Origin: Bordetella parapertussis
GTDB taxonomy: Bacteria; Pseudomonadota; Gammaproteobacteria; Burkholderiales; Burkholderiaceae_C
Length of the DNA: 64,000 bases
Reading direction: 5' to 3'
Assembly: GCA_945901125.1 (NCBI GenBank)
Contig: CAMDKD010000004.1
Span: forward strand, 1-64,000
The notes under the pieces were generated by a model that was given only the letters and a program-made list of their open reading frames with translations, did no database searches and was not told where the DNA came from. The translations under genes and the position numbers were made by a program. Within the stretch, counting starts at the first letter, position 1. Each line of letters starts with the position of its first letter. Shown here piece by piece: positions 30,544 through 39,504 of this stretch.

Positions 30544-31034
30544 GCGGCAGGCGGCAGCGTCATTTGACGCGCGGCATCGCTTTGGCGTTGGCGGAAATCC
30601 TGCAAGGCTTGTTGCAAAGCCGGGTTGTGCAAGGCCAGCATGGCGACAGCGAAAAGCGCGGCATTTGCCGCCCCGGCGGCACCGATGGCAAATGTGGCCA
30701 CAGGTATGCCCTTGGGCATTTGCACAATGCTGTGCAGCGAATCCACGCCTTGCAAATGCTTGCTTGCTACGGGAACGCCCAGTACCGGCACCGTGGTTTT
30801 GGCGGCCAGCATGCCGGGCAAATGTGCCGCTCCGCCCGCGCCCGCAATGATGGCGTGCAGCCCGCGCGACAGCGCTGATTCGGCATACGCGAACATGTCG
30901 TCCGGCATGCGGTGCGCCGACAGCACTTGCGCTTCATGCGCTATGCCAAACTCCTGTAACAGTTGGGTGGCATGCTGCATGGTGTCCCAGTCAGAGCTGG
31001 AGCCCATGACGACACCGACAAGAATAGAGGCCAT
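30540..31034 (-). CDS. purE: N5-carboxyaminoimidazole ribonucleotide mutase
   Basis: This 164-residue enzyme moves the carboxyl group of N5-CAIR to C4, the step after PurK. It has VVMGSSSDWDTM near the start, SAHRMPDDMF and IAGAGGAAHLPGM, all PurE hallmarks. It is the first gene of the purE-purK-sua5-lysE run and is divergent from the thioredoxin-like gene at 31142. Confidence 0.97.
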   Translation of the reverse strand: MASILVGVVMGSSSDWDTMQHATQLLQEFGIAHEAQVLSAHRMPDDMFAYAESALSRGLHAIIAGAGGAAHLPGMLAAKTTVPVLGVPVASKHLQGVDSLHSIVQMPKGIPVATFAIGAAGAANAALFAVAMLALHNPALQQALQDFRQRQSDAARQMTLPPAA

Positions 31035-31141
31035 GATGTGTGGCAGTTGAACTGCGGGTAAGCTTATGGTTGAACGAAGTGCCGGACAAGTACATCCGGC
31101 GATACTGATTGGCTGATTTTATTCCTGTGGACCTGACACCC

Positions 31142-32098
31142 ATGATTGATGTGACTGTTGAGAATTTTGAAGCCGAAGTTATTGCGGCTTCCTCCCAAAT
31201 ACCGGTGCTGCTGGACTTCTGGGCACCTTGGTGCGGGCCTTGCAAATCGCTGGGCCCGGTGCTGGAAAAACTGGAGCTCGACTATGCCGGGCGTTTCAAG
31301 CTGGTGAAGATCAACTCCGACGACGAGCAGCAACTTTCTCAGGCATTTGGTATCCGCAGCATACCTACTTGCGTGCTGATGATGGACGGCAAGCCGGTTG
31401 ACGGTTTCATGGGTGCTTTGCCTGAAGGCAAGCTGCGCGAATTTCTGGACAAGCATTTGCCGGGCGAAAATGAGCTGCTGGCCGAAGAAGACCTGAATGC
31501 CGCCGAAGATTTGCTGGCCGAAGGCAATGCAGATGCGGCGCTGGCCAAGTTGCAAGAGGCGCTGGCCGTCAACCCGGCGAATGACGACGCCCGCTTTGAA
31601 TACGTCAAGCTGTTGATGGCCATAGGCGAACTCGAGAAAGCGCAGTCTGCGTTGGCTCCGGCGCTGGCGCAAATTCCTTTGCAATTGCGTTTTGAAGCCT
31701 TGAAACATTGGGGCGAGGCCTTGCATTTTTCCGAGACCGACGAACGCGCCCAGTGGCAAGTGGCGCAGTTCGATGCCTTGATAGAAAAAAACAAGCGCGA
31801 CTTTGACACCCGCCTGGCCAAAGCACGTTTGCTGATGGCGGCTGCCGAATGGACGGCGGCCATGGACGAGTTGCTGGAAATCGTCATGCGCGACAAAACC
31901 TGGAACGAAGGCGCGGCGCGTAAAAACATAGTCGCTGTGCTGGAACTGCTGACCCCGGTCAAGCCCAAGGGCGAACAACCCGTGCCCGGCAAAAGCGCAG
32001 GCGGCATCGAGCTGACCGGCAAGGCAGTGGCGCTGGACGACCCGCAGGCGGAGCTGGTGTCGCGCTACCGGCGCAAACTCAGCATGGCGCTGAACTGA
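31142..32098 (+). CDS. ybbN: Thioredoxin-TPR co-chaperone (YbbN/CnoX-like)
   Basis: This 318-residue protein has an N-terminal thioredoxin fold with the active site WAPWCGPCKSLGP, then tetratricopeptide-like repeats (about 120-310). Unlike E. coli YbbN, which has a redox-altered motif, the full CGPC is kept here. Proteins of this type act as holdases that hand clients to chaperones and guard cysteines from over-oxidation. I use the ATG at 31142 (MIDVTVENFE), the usual family start; an earlier in-frame start at 31109 would add 11 residues. Confidence 0.88.
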   Translation: MIDVTVENFEAEVIAASSQIPVLLDFWAPWCGPCKSLGPVLEKLELDYAGRFKLVKINSDDEQQLSQAFGIRSIPTCVLMMDGKPVDGFMGALPEGKLREFLDKHLPGENELLAEEDLNAAEDLLAEGNADAALAKLQEALAVNPANDDARFEYVKLLMAIGELEKAQSALAPALAQIPLQLRFEALKHWGEALHFSETDERAQWQVAQFDALIEKNKRDFDTRLAKARLLMAAAEWTAAMDELLEIVMRDKTWNEGAARKNIVAVLELLTPVKPKGEQPVPGKSAGGIELTGKAVALDDPQAELVSRYRRKLSMALN

Positions 32099-32115
32099 GT
32101 CGCGTATCAGGCAAA

Positions 32116-32508
32116 GTGAGTGATCTTCCAACGGTCGGCTTGACGGTATTGCTGGCCGAAGACAACCCGGTCAACCAGACCCTGACACGCGCTTTGCTCG
32201 AGCAACTCGGCCACCGCGTGTTGTCGGCCGTCGACGGCAGCCAAAGCTTGCAGTTATTGGCGCAGCAGCGGGTGGATGTGTTGCTGCTCGATGTGCAGAT
32301 GCCCGGCACGGATGGCTTGGCGGTACTTAAAGCATTGCGCCAATCAGAAAAGCTCACCCGCGCGCACCTGCCGGTGTTGATGCTCACCGGCCAGGCCATG
32401 GACGGCGACCCCGAACGCTTTATCGCCTTGGGCGCAGACGGCTATGTGAGCAAGCCGGTCAACCGCGACAAGCTGGATCAAGCGATAAAGCAGCTGGAAT
32501 GCCCGTAA
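32116..32508 (+). CDS. Stand-alone response regulator receiver protein
   Basis: This 130-residue protein is a receiver domain with no output domain. The acidic pocket E15/D16, phosphoacceptor D59 (LLLDVQMPG) and the conserved lysine in GYVSKP are all present, so it should be phosphorylatable. The AEDNPVNQTL start resembles receivers attached to hybrid kinases. It starts with GTG 17 bases after ybbN. No kinase gene is adjacent and the pathway is unknown. Confidence 0.85.
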   Translation: MSDLPTVGLTVLLAEDNPVNQTLTRALLEQLGHRVLSAVDGSQSLQLLAQQRVDVLLLDVQMPGTDGLAVLKALRQSEKLTRAHLPVLMLTGQAMDGDPERFIALGADGYVSKPVNRDKLDQAIKQLECP

Positions 32509-32524
32509 AACCGGCCTGGCGGCC

Positions 32525-33424
32525 TCAGTCGGCTTGCAAGCGCGCCCAAGCTTCCTGGTATTTGTCGGCAGTGAGTGAAATCACTTCTTGCGGCAGGCCT
32601 GGGGCCGGTGCAGTTTTGTTCCAGGCGGAGCCGTCGACCTGCGCTGTTTCCAGCCAGTCGCGCAAATACTGTTTGTCAAAGCTCGGCGGATTCGCGCCTT
32701 CGCTGTAAGCCTCGGCCGGCCAATAGCGCGAGGAATCCGGCGTCAACACCTCGTCCATCAGCACCAAAGTGCCTTCGGGACTGAGGCCGAACTCGAACTT
32801 GGTGTCGGCAATCAAAATGCCTTTGGCCGCCGCGATGTCATACGCGGTTTCGTACAAAGCAATGCTGATGTTGCGTATGCGCTCAGCCAAATCCGCGCCG
32901 ATCATGGCCACCGTTTGATCGAAGCTGATGTTTTCATCGTGCTCGCCAGCGGCAGCTTTGGCCGCCGGGGTGAAGATGGGCTCGGGCAAACGCGAGGCAT
33001 TGTGCAAACCGGCGGGCAGCGGCACGCCGCAGACCGCGCGGCTTTGCTGGTATTCCTTCCAGCCGCTGCCGGCCAGGTAGCCGCGCACCACGGCTTCCAC
33101 CGGAATCGGCTGCAAGCGGCGCACCAGCATGGAACGCTTGCTGACGTATGGCCGCTCAGCGTCGCTGACCACTGATTCGGGCGCGTCGCCGGTCAGGTGA
33201 TTCGGGCAAATATGGTGCAGTTTGTCGAACCAGAACAAAGCCATTTGCGTCAGCAAAGCGCCTTTGCCCGGGATGGGCTCGTTCATCACCACGTCAAACG
33301 CGCTGATCCGGTCCGACGCTACCATGAGTATGCGGTCGGTGCCGACTGCGTAGTTGTCGCGCACCTTGCCGCGCGCCAGCAAAGGCAACGAACCCAAGGT
33401 GTGGGTATGCAGCGCCAGGCTCAA
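32525..33424 (-). CDS. purC: SAICAR synthetase
   Basis: This 299-residue enzyme joins aspartate to CAIR in purine synthesis. It begins SLPLLARGKVRDNYAVG and has SDRISAFDVVMNE and DTKFEFG with LMDEVLTPDSSRYWP, all PurC marks. It is of the longer type found in betaproteobacteria. Its ATG overlaps the fba stop by 4 bases, so it is the last gene of a pyk-fba-purC transcript. Confidence 0.97.
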   Translation of the reverse strand: MSLALHTHTLGSLPLLARGKVRDNYAVGTDRILMVASDRISAFDVVMNEPIPGKGALLTQMALFWFDKLHHICPNHLTGDAPESVVSDAERPYVSKRSMLVRRLQPIPVEAVVRGYLAGSGWKEYQQSRAVCGVPLPAGLHNASRLPEPIFTPAAKAAAGEHDENISFDQTVAMIGADLAERIRNISIALYETAYDIAAAKGILIADTKFEFGLSPEGTLVLMDEVLTPDSSRYWPAEAYSEGANPPSFDKQYLRDWLETAQVDGSAWNKTAPAPGLPQEVISLTADKYQEAWARLQAD

Positions 33425-34485
33425 GTCACCACCTGCTCGAGCATGCCTTGCTGGTATTTGGCGGCCATCATTTGCAAGGGGGTGTTTTTGATTTTGGAGC
33501 CCTGGCCTTCGCAGCCGAATTCCATGTAGCGCTGTTTACAAATTTGCTTGGCGGCTTCGCGTGCGGGTTTAAGCCACTCACGCGCGTCGAATTTGTCCGG
33601 GTTTTCGAACAAAAACTGGCGCACGGCTGCTGTCATGGCCAAGCGTATGTCGGTGTCGATATTGATTTTGCGCACGCCGAATTGAATGGCTTTTTGAATT
33701 TCTTCCACCGGCACACCGTAGGTTTCTTTCATGTCGCCGCCGAACTGGCGTATTTTGGCGAGCAAGTCCTGCGGCACACTGGAAGAACCGTGCATCACCA
33801 GATGCGTGTTGGGAATGCGTTTGTTGATGGCTTGTATGCGGTCAATCGCCAGAATATCGCCGGTGGGTTTGCGGGTGAATTTGTAAGCGCCGTGGCTGGT
33901 GCCGATGGCAATCGCCAAAGCGTCGAGTTGCGTGCGTTTGACAAAGTCGGCGGCTTGCTCGGGGTCGGTCAGCAACTGCTCGCGGGTCATGATGGCGTCG
34001 GTGCCGTGGCCGTCTTCCTTGTCGCCTTTCATGGTTTCCAGCGAGCCCAGACAACCGAGTTCACCTTCAACAGTGATGCCGAGCTTGTGCGCCATCTTCA
34101 CCACTTCGCTGGTCACGCTGACGTTGTAGTCGTAGCTGGCAATGGTTTTGCCGTCGCCTTCCAAACTGCCGTCCATCATCACCGAGGAAAACCCCAGATC
34201 AATCGCGCCGCGACACACCATGGGGCTTTGACCGTGGTCCTGGTGCATGACCAGCGGCACATGCGGATAGGCTTCGATGGCGGCCTGTATCAAATGCTTG
34301 ATGAAAGACTCGCCTGCGTATTTGCGCGCACCGGCGCTGGCTTGCAGTATCACCGGGGCACCGGTTTCGTCAGCGGCCGACATCACAGCTTGCACCTGCT
34401 CAAGGTTGTTGACGTTAAAGGCGGGTATGCCGTAGTTGTGTTCGGCAGCGTGGTCTAGCAATTCGCGCATTGAAACTAAAGCCAT
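33421..34485 (-). CDS. fba: Class II fructose-bisphosphate aldolase
   Basis: This 354-residue zinc-dependent aldolase cleaves or forms fructose 1,6-bisphosphate. It begins MALVSMRELLDHAAEHNYGIPAFNVN split by usual family spacing, and has VMHQDHGQSP and GFSSVMMDGSL with the metal ligands. I place the start at the ATG at 34485; the frame continues 19 codons upstream but overlaps pyk. It is in the pyk-fba-purC run. Confidence 0.96.
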   Translation of the reverse strand: MALVSMRELLDHAAEHNYGIPAFNVNNLEQVQAVMSAADETGAPVILQASAGARKYAGESFIKHLIQAAIEAYPHVPLVMHQDHGQSPMVCRGAIDLGFSSVMMDGSLEGDGKTIASYDYNVSVTSEVVKMAHKLGITVEGELGCLGSLETMKGDKEDGHGTDAIMTREQLLTDPEQAADFVKRTQLDALAIAIGTSHGAYKFTRKPTGDILAIDRIQAINKRIPNTHLVMHGSSSVPQDLLAKIRQFGGDMKETYGVPVEEIQKAIQFGVRKINIDTDIRLAMTAAVRQFLFENPDKFDAREWLKPAREAAKQICKQRYMEFGCEGQGSKIKNTPLQMMAAKYQQGMLEQVVT

Positions 34486-34526
34486 GGTGTTTTCTTTCGT
34501 GTGACAAGTGACAGAAGGCGTCGGAC

Positions 34527-35960
34527 TCAGCCGACTTTGCATATTTTCAGCATGTTAGTGCCGCCTGGTGAGCCCATGGGTTCGCCGCAAGTGATGGCGT
34601 AGACATCGCCTTTGTTGACGATGCCGCGTGACATCAGGTGTTGCTCGGCCTGGTTCAGCGCGGTGTCGCGGTCGGTGCTGGTGTCGAGCAGCAGCGCGTG
34701 CACATTGCGGTACAGCGCCATGCGGCGTTGCGTGTTTTCGCGTTTGGTCAAAGCGTAAATCGGTATGTGTATGCGGTGTCGGCTCATCCACAAAGGCGTA
34801 GAGCCTGAATCGGTCAAGGCGACGATGGCTTTGGCGCCTAAGTGGTGCGCGGTGAATAACGCGCCCATGGCAATCGTCTGGTCGATGTAGGTGAATGTTT
34901 TGCCGGTGAAGTCGGCGTCCAGCGCCACTTCTTGGGCGTCTTCGGCTGCCGCGCAAATCTGCGCCATTTGCTGCACGGTTTCCAGCGGGTATTTGCCGAC
35001 CGCGGTTTCGGCGCTCAACATAACGGCATCGGTGCCGTCGAGCACGGCGTTGGCCACGTCGCTGACCTCGGCGCGGGTGGGCACCGGGTTGGTGATCATG
35101 CTCTCCATCATTTGCGTGGCGGTGATGGCTACCTTGTCCATTTCGCGCGCCATTTTGATCATGCGTTTTTGCAGCGCCGGTACGGCGGCGTTGCCGACTT
35201 CGACCGCCAGGTCGCCGCGCGCGACCATGATGCCGTCGGAGGCGCGCAGGATTTCTTCTAAATGAGGAATGGCTTCAAAGCGCTCGATCTTGGCGATCAA
35301 ACCCGGTTTGTGTTTGAACGGTTCGGCAGCGACATTGCAAAGTTGGCGCGCCATTTCCATGTCGGTGGAATTTTTCGGAAAGCTCACCGCCACATAGTCA
35401 GCTTGAAACGACATGGCGGTTTTGATGTCTTCCATGTCCTTGCCGGTCAGCGCCGGGGCGGTCAGGCCGCCGCCTTGTTTGTTGATGCCTTTGTTGTTGG
35501 ATAACTCGCCGCCCATTTTCACGCTGGTGTGGACTTGCTCGCCTTTGACCTTGTCGACGGTGAGTACGATCAAACCGTCATTCAGCAGCAGCAGATCACC
35601 GGCTTTGACGTCGCGCGGCAGTTCTTTGTAATCCAGGCCGACGCCGTTGATATCGCCGGGCTCGGCGCGCGAGGCATCCAGAATAAAAGCTGCGCCGGCT
35701 TGCAGCATGACCTTACCTTCGGCGAATTTGCCGACGCGGATTTTGGGGCCTTGCAAGTCGGCCATGATGGCGACCACACGACCGGCGCGTTTGGCGGCTT
35801 CGCGCACCAGCATGGCACGGCCCACATGGTCTTGGGCTTTGCCGTGGCTGAAGTTCAGCCGCACCACATTGACACCGGCGCGGATCATGGCTTCAAGAAT
35901 GGCGGGGTCGCTGGACGCAGGTCCCAGGGTGGCAACGATTTTGGTGGCGTGATTTGACAT
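34527..35960 (-). CDS. pyk: Pyruvate kinase
   Basis: This 477-residue enzyme converts phosphoenolpyruvate and ADP to pyruvate and ATP. It has TKIVATLGPASS at the start, VRLNFSHG, MADLQGPKIRVGKF, the catalytic-lysine region LIAKIERFEAI, and MVARGDLAVEVG. The C-terminal allosteric domain is present. It begins the pyk-fba-purC run and is divergent from a Crp/Fnr-type gene. Confidence 0.97.
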   Translation of the reverse strand: MSNHATKIVATLGPASSDPAILEAMIRAGVNVVRLNFSHGKAQDHVGRAMLVREAAKRAGRVVAIMADLQGPKIRVGKFAEGKVMLQAGAAFILDASRAEPGDINGVGLDYKELPRDVKAGDLLLLNDGLIVLTVDKVKGEQVHTSVKMGGELSNNKGINKQGGGLTAPALTGKDMEDIKTAMSFQADYVAVSFPKNSTDMEMARQLCNVAAEPFKHKPGLIAKIERFEAIPHLEEILRASDGIMVARGDLAVEVGNAAVPALQKRMIKMAREMDKVAITATQMMESMITNPVPTRAEVSDVANAVLDGTDAVMLSAETAVGKYPLETVQQMAQICAAAEDAQEVALDADFTGKTFTYIDQTIAMGALFTAHHLGAKAIVALTDSGSTPLWMSRHRIHIPIYALTKRENTQRRMALYRNVHALLLDTSTDRDTALNQAEQHLMSRGIVNKGDVYAITCGEPMGSPGGTNMLKICKVG

Positions 35961-36106
35961 ATTTATCTCGGGCTGAATCCGGCTATTGTCACACGCTCAA
36001 GCCCGTTAGTGATGTGATTTTTCTGTGACAGGCAAGCAGTCGGACATCCCTATTTCGTGAGTTTTGCATGACCTTTTTCAAGCCGTGAGTGCGTAAAGTC
36101 ACGCCC

Positions 36107-36775
36107 ATGCAAACAGCGAACTATGTGATGGATGAATGGCAGGAACACGCGGCTATACCCGGCTTGCAGGTGCTGGCGCGCCAGGGTCAGGTACGTCACT
36201 ACCGCAAACACACGTTGCTGATACAGCAAGGCGATACCGGCCATCAGCTTTACCTGGTCATGGCCGGGCGGCTGCGCGAATACGCGTTGTCTAACGACAG
36301 CCGGCCGCGAGAAATCACTTTGTCGCTGGTCAGCCCCGGTCAGTTGATAGGCGTGTCCGCCTTGGACGGCGGCCCGCACTGCGCCAGCGTGGTCACGCTC
36401 ACACCAGCGGTGTGTTGTGTGATTTCGCGCGAATCGGCGCTGGCCGTCATACAACATTCGCCGTCGCTGGCCATGGATTTGCTCAAACTGGCTTTGCAAA
36501 GAGTGCGCATGGCCACCGAAACCACCCGTCTGGCCTTATTTTCTGATGCTTACAGCCGCTTAAGCGCTTTGTTGCAGCGCGCAGACAGCGGCGAGGAGAT
36601 GTTTGCCGCCGATGCCAGGCGCTTGCCCATGACGCATGCCCAGATCGCGCAGCAAATAGGCTGCAGCCGTGAAATGGTCAGCAGAATCATGAAAGACCTG
36701 ATCACCGGTGGTTACGTGGTGCGCGAGCCGGACAAGGTTTACCGCGTGTGCAAGCGCTTACCTGAGCGCTGGTAG
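36107..36775 (+). CDS. Crp/Fnr-family transcription regulator
   Basis: This 222-residue protein has an N-terminal cyclic-nucleotide-binding type domain (LLIQQGDTGHQLYLVMAGR) and a C-terminal HTH (MTHAQIAQQIGCSREMVSRIMKDL). There is no N-terminal cysteine cluster, so it is not an oxygen-sensing FNR. Residues for cAMP binding cannot be judged with certainty. I use the ATG at 36107; a GTG at 36089 would add 6 residues. Targets unknown, though the desaturase gene directly downstream is one candidate. Confidence 0.85.
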   Translation: MQTANYVMDEWQEHAAIPGLQVLARQGQVRHYRKHTLLIQQGDTGHQLYLVMAGRLREYALSNDSRPREITLSLVSPGQLIGVSALDGGPHCASVVTLTPAVCCVISRESALAVIQHSPSLAMDLLKLALQRVRMATETTRLALFSDAYSRLSALLQRADSGEEMFAADARRLPMTHAQIAQQIGCSREMVSRIMKDLITGGYVVREPDKVYRVCKRLPERW

Positions 36776-36901
36776 GGGCAAGCTGCACAGTCAGTCTGGC
36801 AACAGCTTGATTGGCTACAATGCCTGTCGTACTGAGCTGACGTCCTTGTGGCGGCCCAAGACTCAGAGCACTTGTCTTTTTGGTGCCATGCATCCCGCTT
36901 T

Positions 36902-37990
36902 ATGAACCCTATTGAACAACCTATTTCTCTGCAAGAGCCCATGCCGCACCGCAAGGTGATACGCGAGTGGCTGATTCCCCTGTCCGAACGTGTCACTTTG
37001 CGCGCCATGCTGTTGCTGGTGCTGGATTACGCCGTCTGGGCAGCTTTGCTGACAGGAACCGTGTTGTTTGAGGCCTGGTGGGCCAAATTGCTGTGTGCCG
37101 TGGCCATGGGTTTCACCATCGGGCGCTTATTCATCATCGGCCACGATGCCTGCCACCAAAGTCTTACACCTCATCGCGGCTTGAACAAATGGGTGGGCCG
37201 CATCGCCTTTTTGCCGTCGCTCACCACTTTCAGCCTGTGGGACATAGGCCACAACGTGGTGCACCACGGCTACACCAACCTCAAAGGCTTTGACTTTGTC
37301 TGGGCACCGCTGACCAGCGACGAATTCGCCAAGCTGTCTTTCGCCGGTCGCATGCTGGACCGCGCTTACCGCAGCGGCTGGGCACCCGGTTTGTATTACA
37401 TGATTGAAATCTGGTGGAAAAAAATGGTGTTCCCGACCTCCAAGGAAATGCCTACACGCCGCCCCATCTTCATCAAGGACAGCTGGTTGATCACCGGTTT
37501 TGCGGCTCTGTGGATTGGCGGCATGGTCGCTGCCGCGCTGGCTACCGGCCAAAACGTTGCCTGGATTTTGCTGTTCAGCGTGGTCGTGCCGTTTTTGTTT
37601 TGGTGCGCCATGATCGGTTTCGTCGTCTACGTACACCACACCCATGTGAAGGTGTCCTGGCATGATGACCGCAGCGCTTGGGCCAAAGCCCAACCGTTTG
37701 TGTCCACCACCGTGCACCTGACTTTCCCGTTCAAAATCGGCGCGCTGATGCACCACATCATGGAGCACACGGCTCACCATGTGGACATGAGCATTCCTTT
37801 GTATCGCCTGAAACAAGCTCAAAGCAAGCTGGAAACCCTGTTGCCCGGTCGCATCATCGTGCAGCCGTTTTCATGGGGCTGGTATTTTCAGACCGCACGC
37901 TCTTGCAAGCTGTATGACTTTACCCGCCAGTGCTGGACCGATTACAAAGGTCGCGCCACCAGCCAGCCACCGGTCGGTTTGGCGGCCTGA
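36902..37990 (+). CDS. Membrane fatty acid desaturase
   Basis: This 362-residue inner-membrane di-iron enzyme has the three histidine boxes: HDACH, HNVVHH and HTAHHVD, with hydrophobic segments between them. It should add a double bond to acyl chains of membrane lipids, using oxygen. I use the ATG at 36902 (MNPIEQPISLQEP). It follows the Crp/Fnr-type gene after 126 bases and ends at a strong terminator. Confidence 0.85.
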   Translation: MNPIEQPISLQEPMPHRKVIREWLIPLSERVTLRAMLLLVLDYAVWAALLTGTVLFEAWWAKLLCAVAMGFTIGRLFIIGHDACHQSLTPHRGLNKWVGRIAFLPSLTTFSLWDIGHNVVHHGYTNLKGFDFVWAPLTSDEFAKLSFAGRMLDRAYRSGWAPGLYYMIEIWWKKMVFPTSKEMPTRRPIFIKDSWLITGFAALWIGGMVAAALATGQNVAWILLFSVVVPFLFWCAMIGFVVYVHHTHVKVSWHDDRSAWAKAQPFVSTTVHLTFPFKIGALMHHIMEHTAHHVDMSIPLYRLKQAQSKLETLLPGRIIVQPFSWGWYFQTARSCKLYDFTRQCWTDYKGRATSQPPVGLAA

Positions 37991-38010
37991 TACGCGGAGT
38001 AGTTCAATGA

Positions 38011-38040
38011 AAAAGCCCCGCAGTGCGGGGCTTTATTATT
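38011..38040. terminator. Bidirectional terminator between desaturase gene and pgk
   Basis: A 7-bp GC stem (GCCCCGC at 38015-38021, GCGGGGC at 38025-38031) with AAA/TTT extension and a 3-base loop is followed by T-rich sequence on the plus strand and by AAAA-complement T on the minus strand. It lies between convergent genes. Confidence 0.9.
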
Positions 38041-38081
38041 GATTGGCTAAGACATAGTCAGCCCAAGCGCTTGAGGCTTGC

Positions 38082-39275
38082 TCAGCCTGCCGCGCGCTTC
38101 ATCAATATCTCAAACGCGGGCAAGGTTTTGCCTTCCAGCACTTCCAAAAACGCGCCGCCGCCGGTAGAGATATAGCCAATGTCTTTGTCAATGCCGTACT
38201 TGGCGATCGCAGCCAGCGTGTCGCCGCCGCCGGCAATGCTGAACGCAGAGGAAGTGGCAATCGCATGCGCCACCACCTTGGTGCCGTTCTCGAAAGCCGC
38301 GAACTCGAACACGCCCATGGGGCCGTTCCACACTATCGTGCCGGCCGCTTTGAGTTGCGTGGCCAAGCGAGCGGCGGTGTCAGGTCCTATGTCCAGAATC
38401 AAATCGTCGTCGTCCACCTCGGTGGCTTTTTTCACCGTGGCCACCGCGTCCGCAGAAAAGGTTTTGGCGCAGACCACGTCGGTGGGAATCGGCACCTCGG
38501 CGCCGCGCGCTTTCATGGCGTCGATGACGGCTTTGGCTTCGCCCACCAGGTCGGGTTCGGCCAGACTTTTACCGATCTTCAAACCGGCGGCCAACATGAA
38601 AGTGTTGGCAATGCCGCCGCCCACAATCAACTGGTCCACGTTGCGCGCCAGCGCTTGCAGAATAGTGAGCTTGGTGCTGACCTTGGAACCGGCAACGATG
38701 GCGGCCAGCGGGCGCTTGGGGGCGGCCAGCGCTTTGCTGATGGCGTCGATTTCGGCGGACAACAAAGGACCGGCGCAAGCCACTGGCGCGAACTGCGCGA
38801 TACCGTAAGTCGTGCCCTCGGCGCGGTGCGCGGTGCCGAATGCGTCGTTCACATAAATGTCGCAAAGCGCCGCCATTTGGCGGGCCAGCGCTTCGCTGTT
38901 TTTCTTTTCGCCGACATTGACCCGGCAGTTTTCCAGCATCACCACCTGACCGGCGGCAACAGACACGCCGCCCACCCAGTCTGCCACCAGCGGCACATCC
39001 CGGCCCAGCAACTCGGCCAGGCGTTTGGCGACAGGGGCCAATGAATCTTCGGCTTTGAACGCGCCTTCGGTGGGGCGACCCAAGTGTGACGTGACCATGA
39101 CGGCAGCGCCTGCGTCCAACGCCATTTGAATGGCGGGCACTGATGCGCGGATGCGCGTGTCCTCGGAAATACGGCCCTGATCGTCAAAAGGCACGTTCAA
39201 GTCGGCGCGGATGAACACGCGTTTGCCACGGGCCAGGCCCTGTGCGCACTGATCGGCGAAGCGGATGATTTGCAT
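38082..39275 (-). CDS. pgk: Phosphoglycerate kinase
   Basis: This 397-residue enzyme transfers phosphate between 1,3-bisphosphoglycerate and ADP. It has GKRVFIRADLNVP at the start, VMVTSHLGRPTEG, GGGIANTFMLAAG and GGGDTLAAI. I place the start at the ATG at 39275 (MQIIRFADQCAQG); a longer frame reaches 39308 without family similarity. It stands alone on the minus strand. Confidence 0.96.
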   Translation of the reverse strand: MQIIRFADQCAQGLARGKRVFIRADLNVPFDDQGRISEDTRIRASVPAIQMALDAGAAVMVTSHLGRPTEGAFKAEDSLAPVAKRLAELLGRDVPLVADWVGGVSVAAGQVVMLENCRVNVGEKKNSEALARQMAALCDIYVNDAFGTAHRAEGTTYGIAQFAPVACAGPLLSAEIDAISKALAAPKRPLAAIVAGSKVSTKLTILQALARNVDQLIVGGGIANTFMLAAGLKIGKSLAEPDLVGEAKAVIDAMKARGAEVPIPTDVVCAKTFSADAVATVKKATEVDDDDLILDIGPDTAARLATQLKAAGTIVWNGPMGVFEFAAFENGTKVVAHAIATSSAFSIAGGGDTLAAIAKYGIDKDIGYISTGGGAFLEVLEGKTLPAFEILMKRAAG

Positions 39276-39504
39276 GGGGTTTGTCTCCGTGTGAATGTTT
39301 TGTGTCATTTTAGGCGGGCGGGCGGAATGAGGTGGTCAGAGTGACAAGGGCATGGCTTTAGGTTGGGAATGGTTGGGGGGGTGGAGCGGCGGCAGCAAAT
39401 TAGACCGAAAACAATGGGTGTAATTGGGTAATTTTGTGGGTGTCATGAAAAATCACAATTGATACGAACTGAAAGCGCGAACGCCAACCCACCCAAAACC
39501 AGTA

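Noticed and set aside
39361..39384. G-rich stretch upstream of pgk as a G-quadruplex
   Set aside because: Only one long G-run plus short GG/GGG tracts; it does not meet a four-tract G3 pattern.
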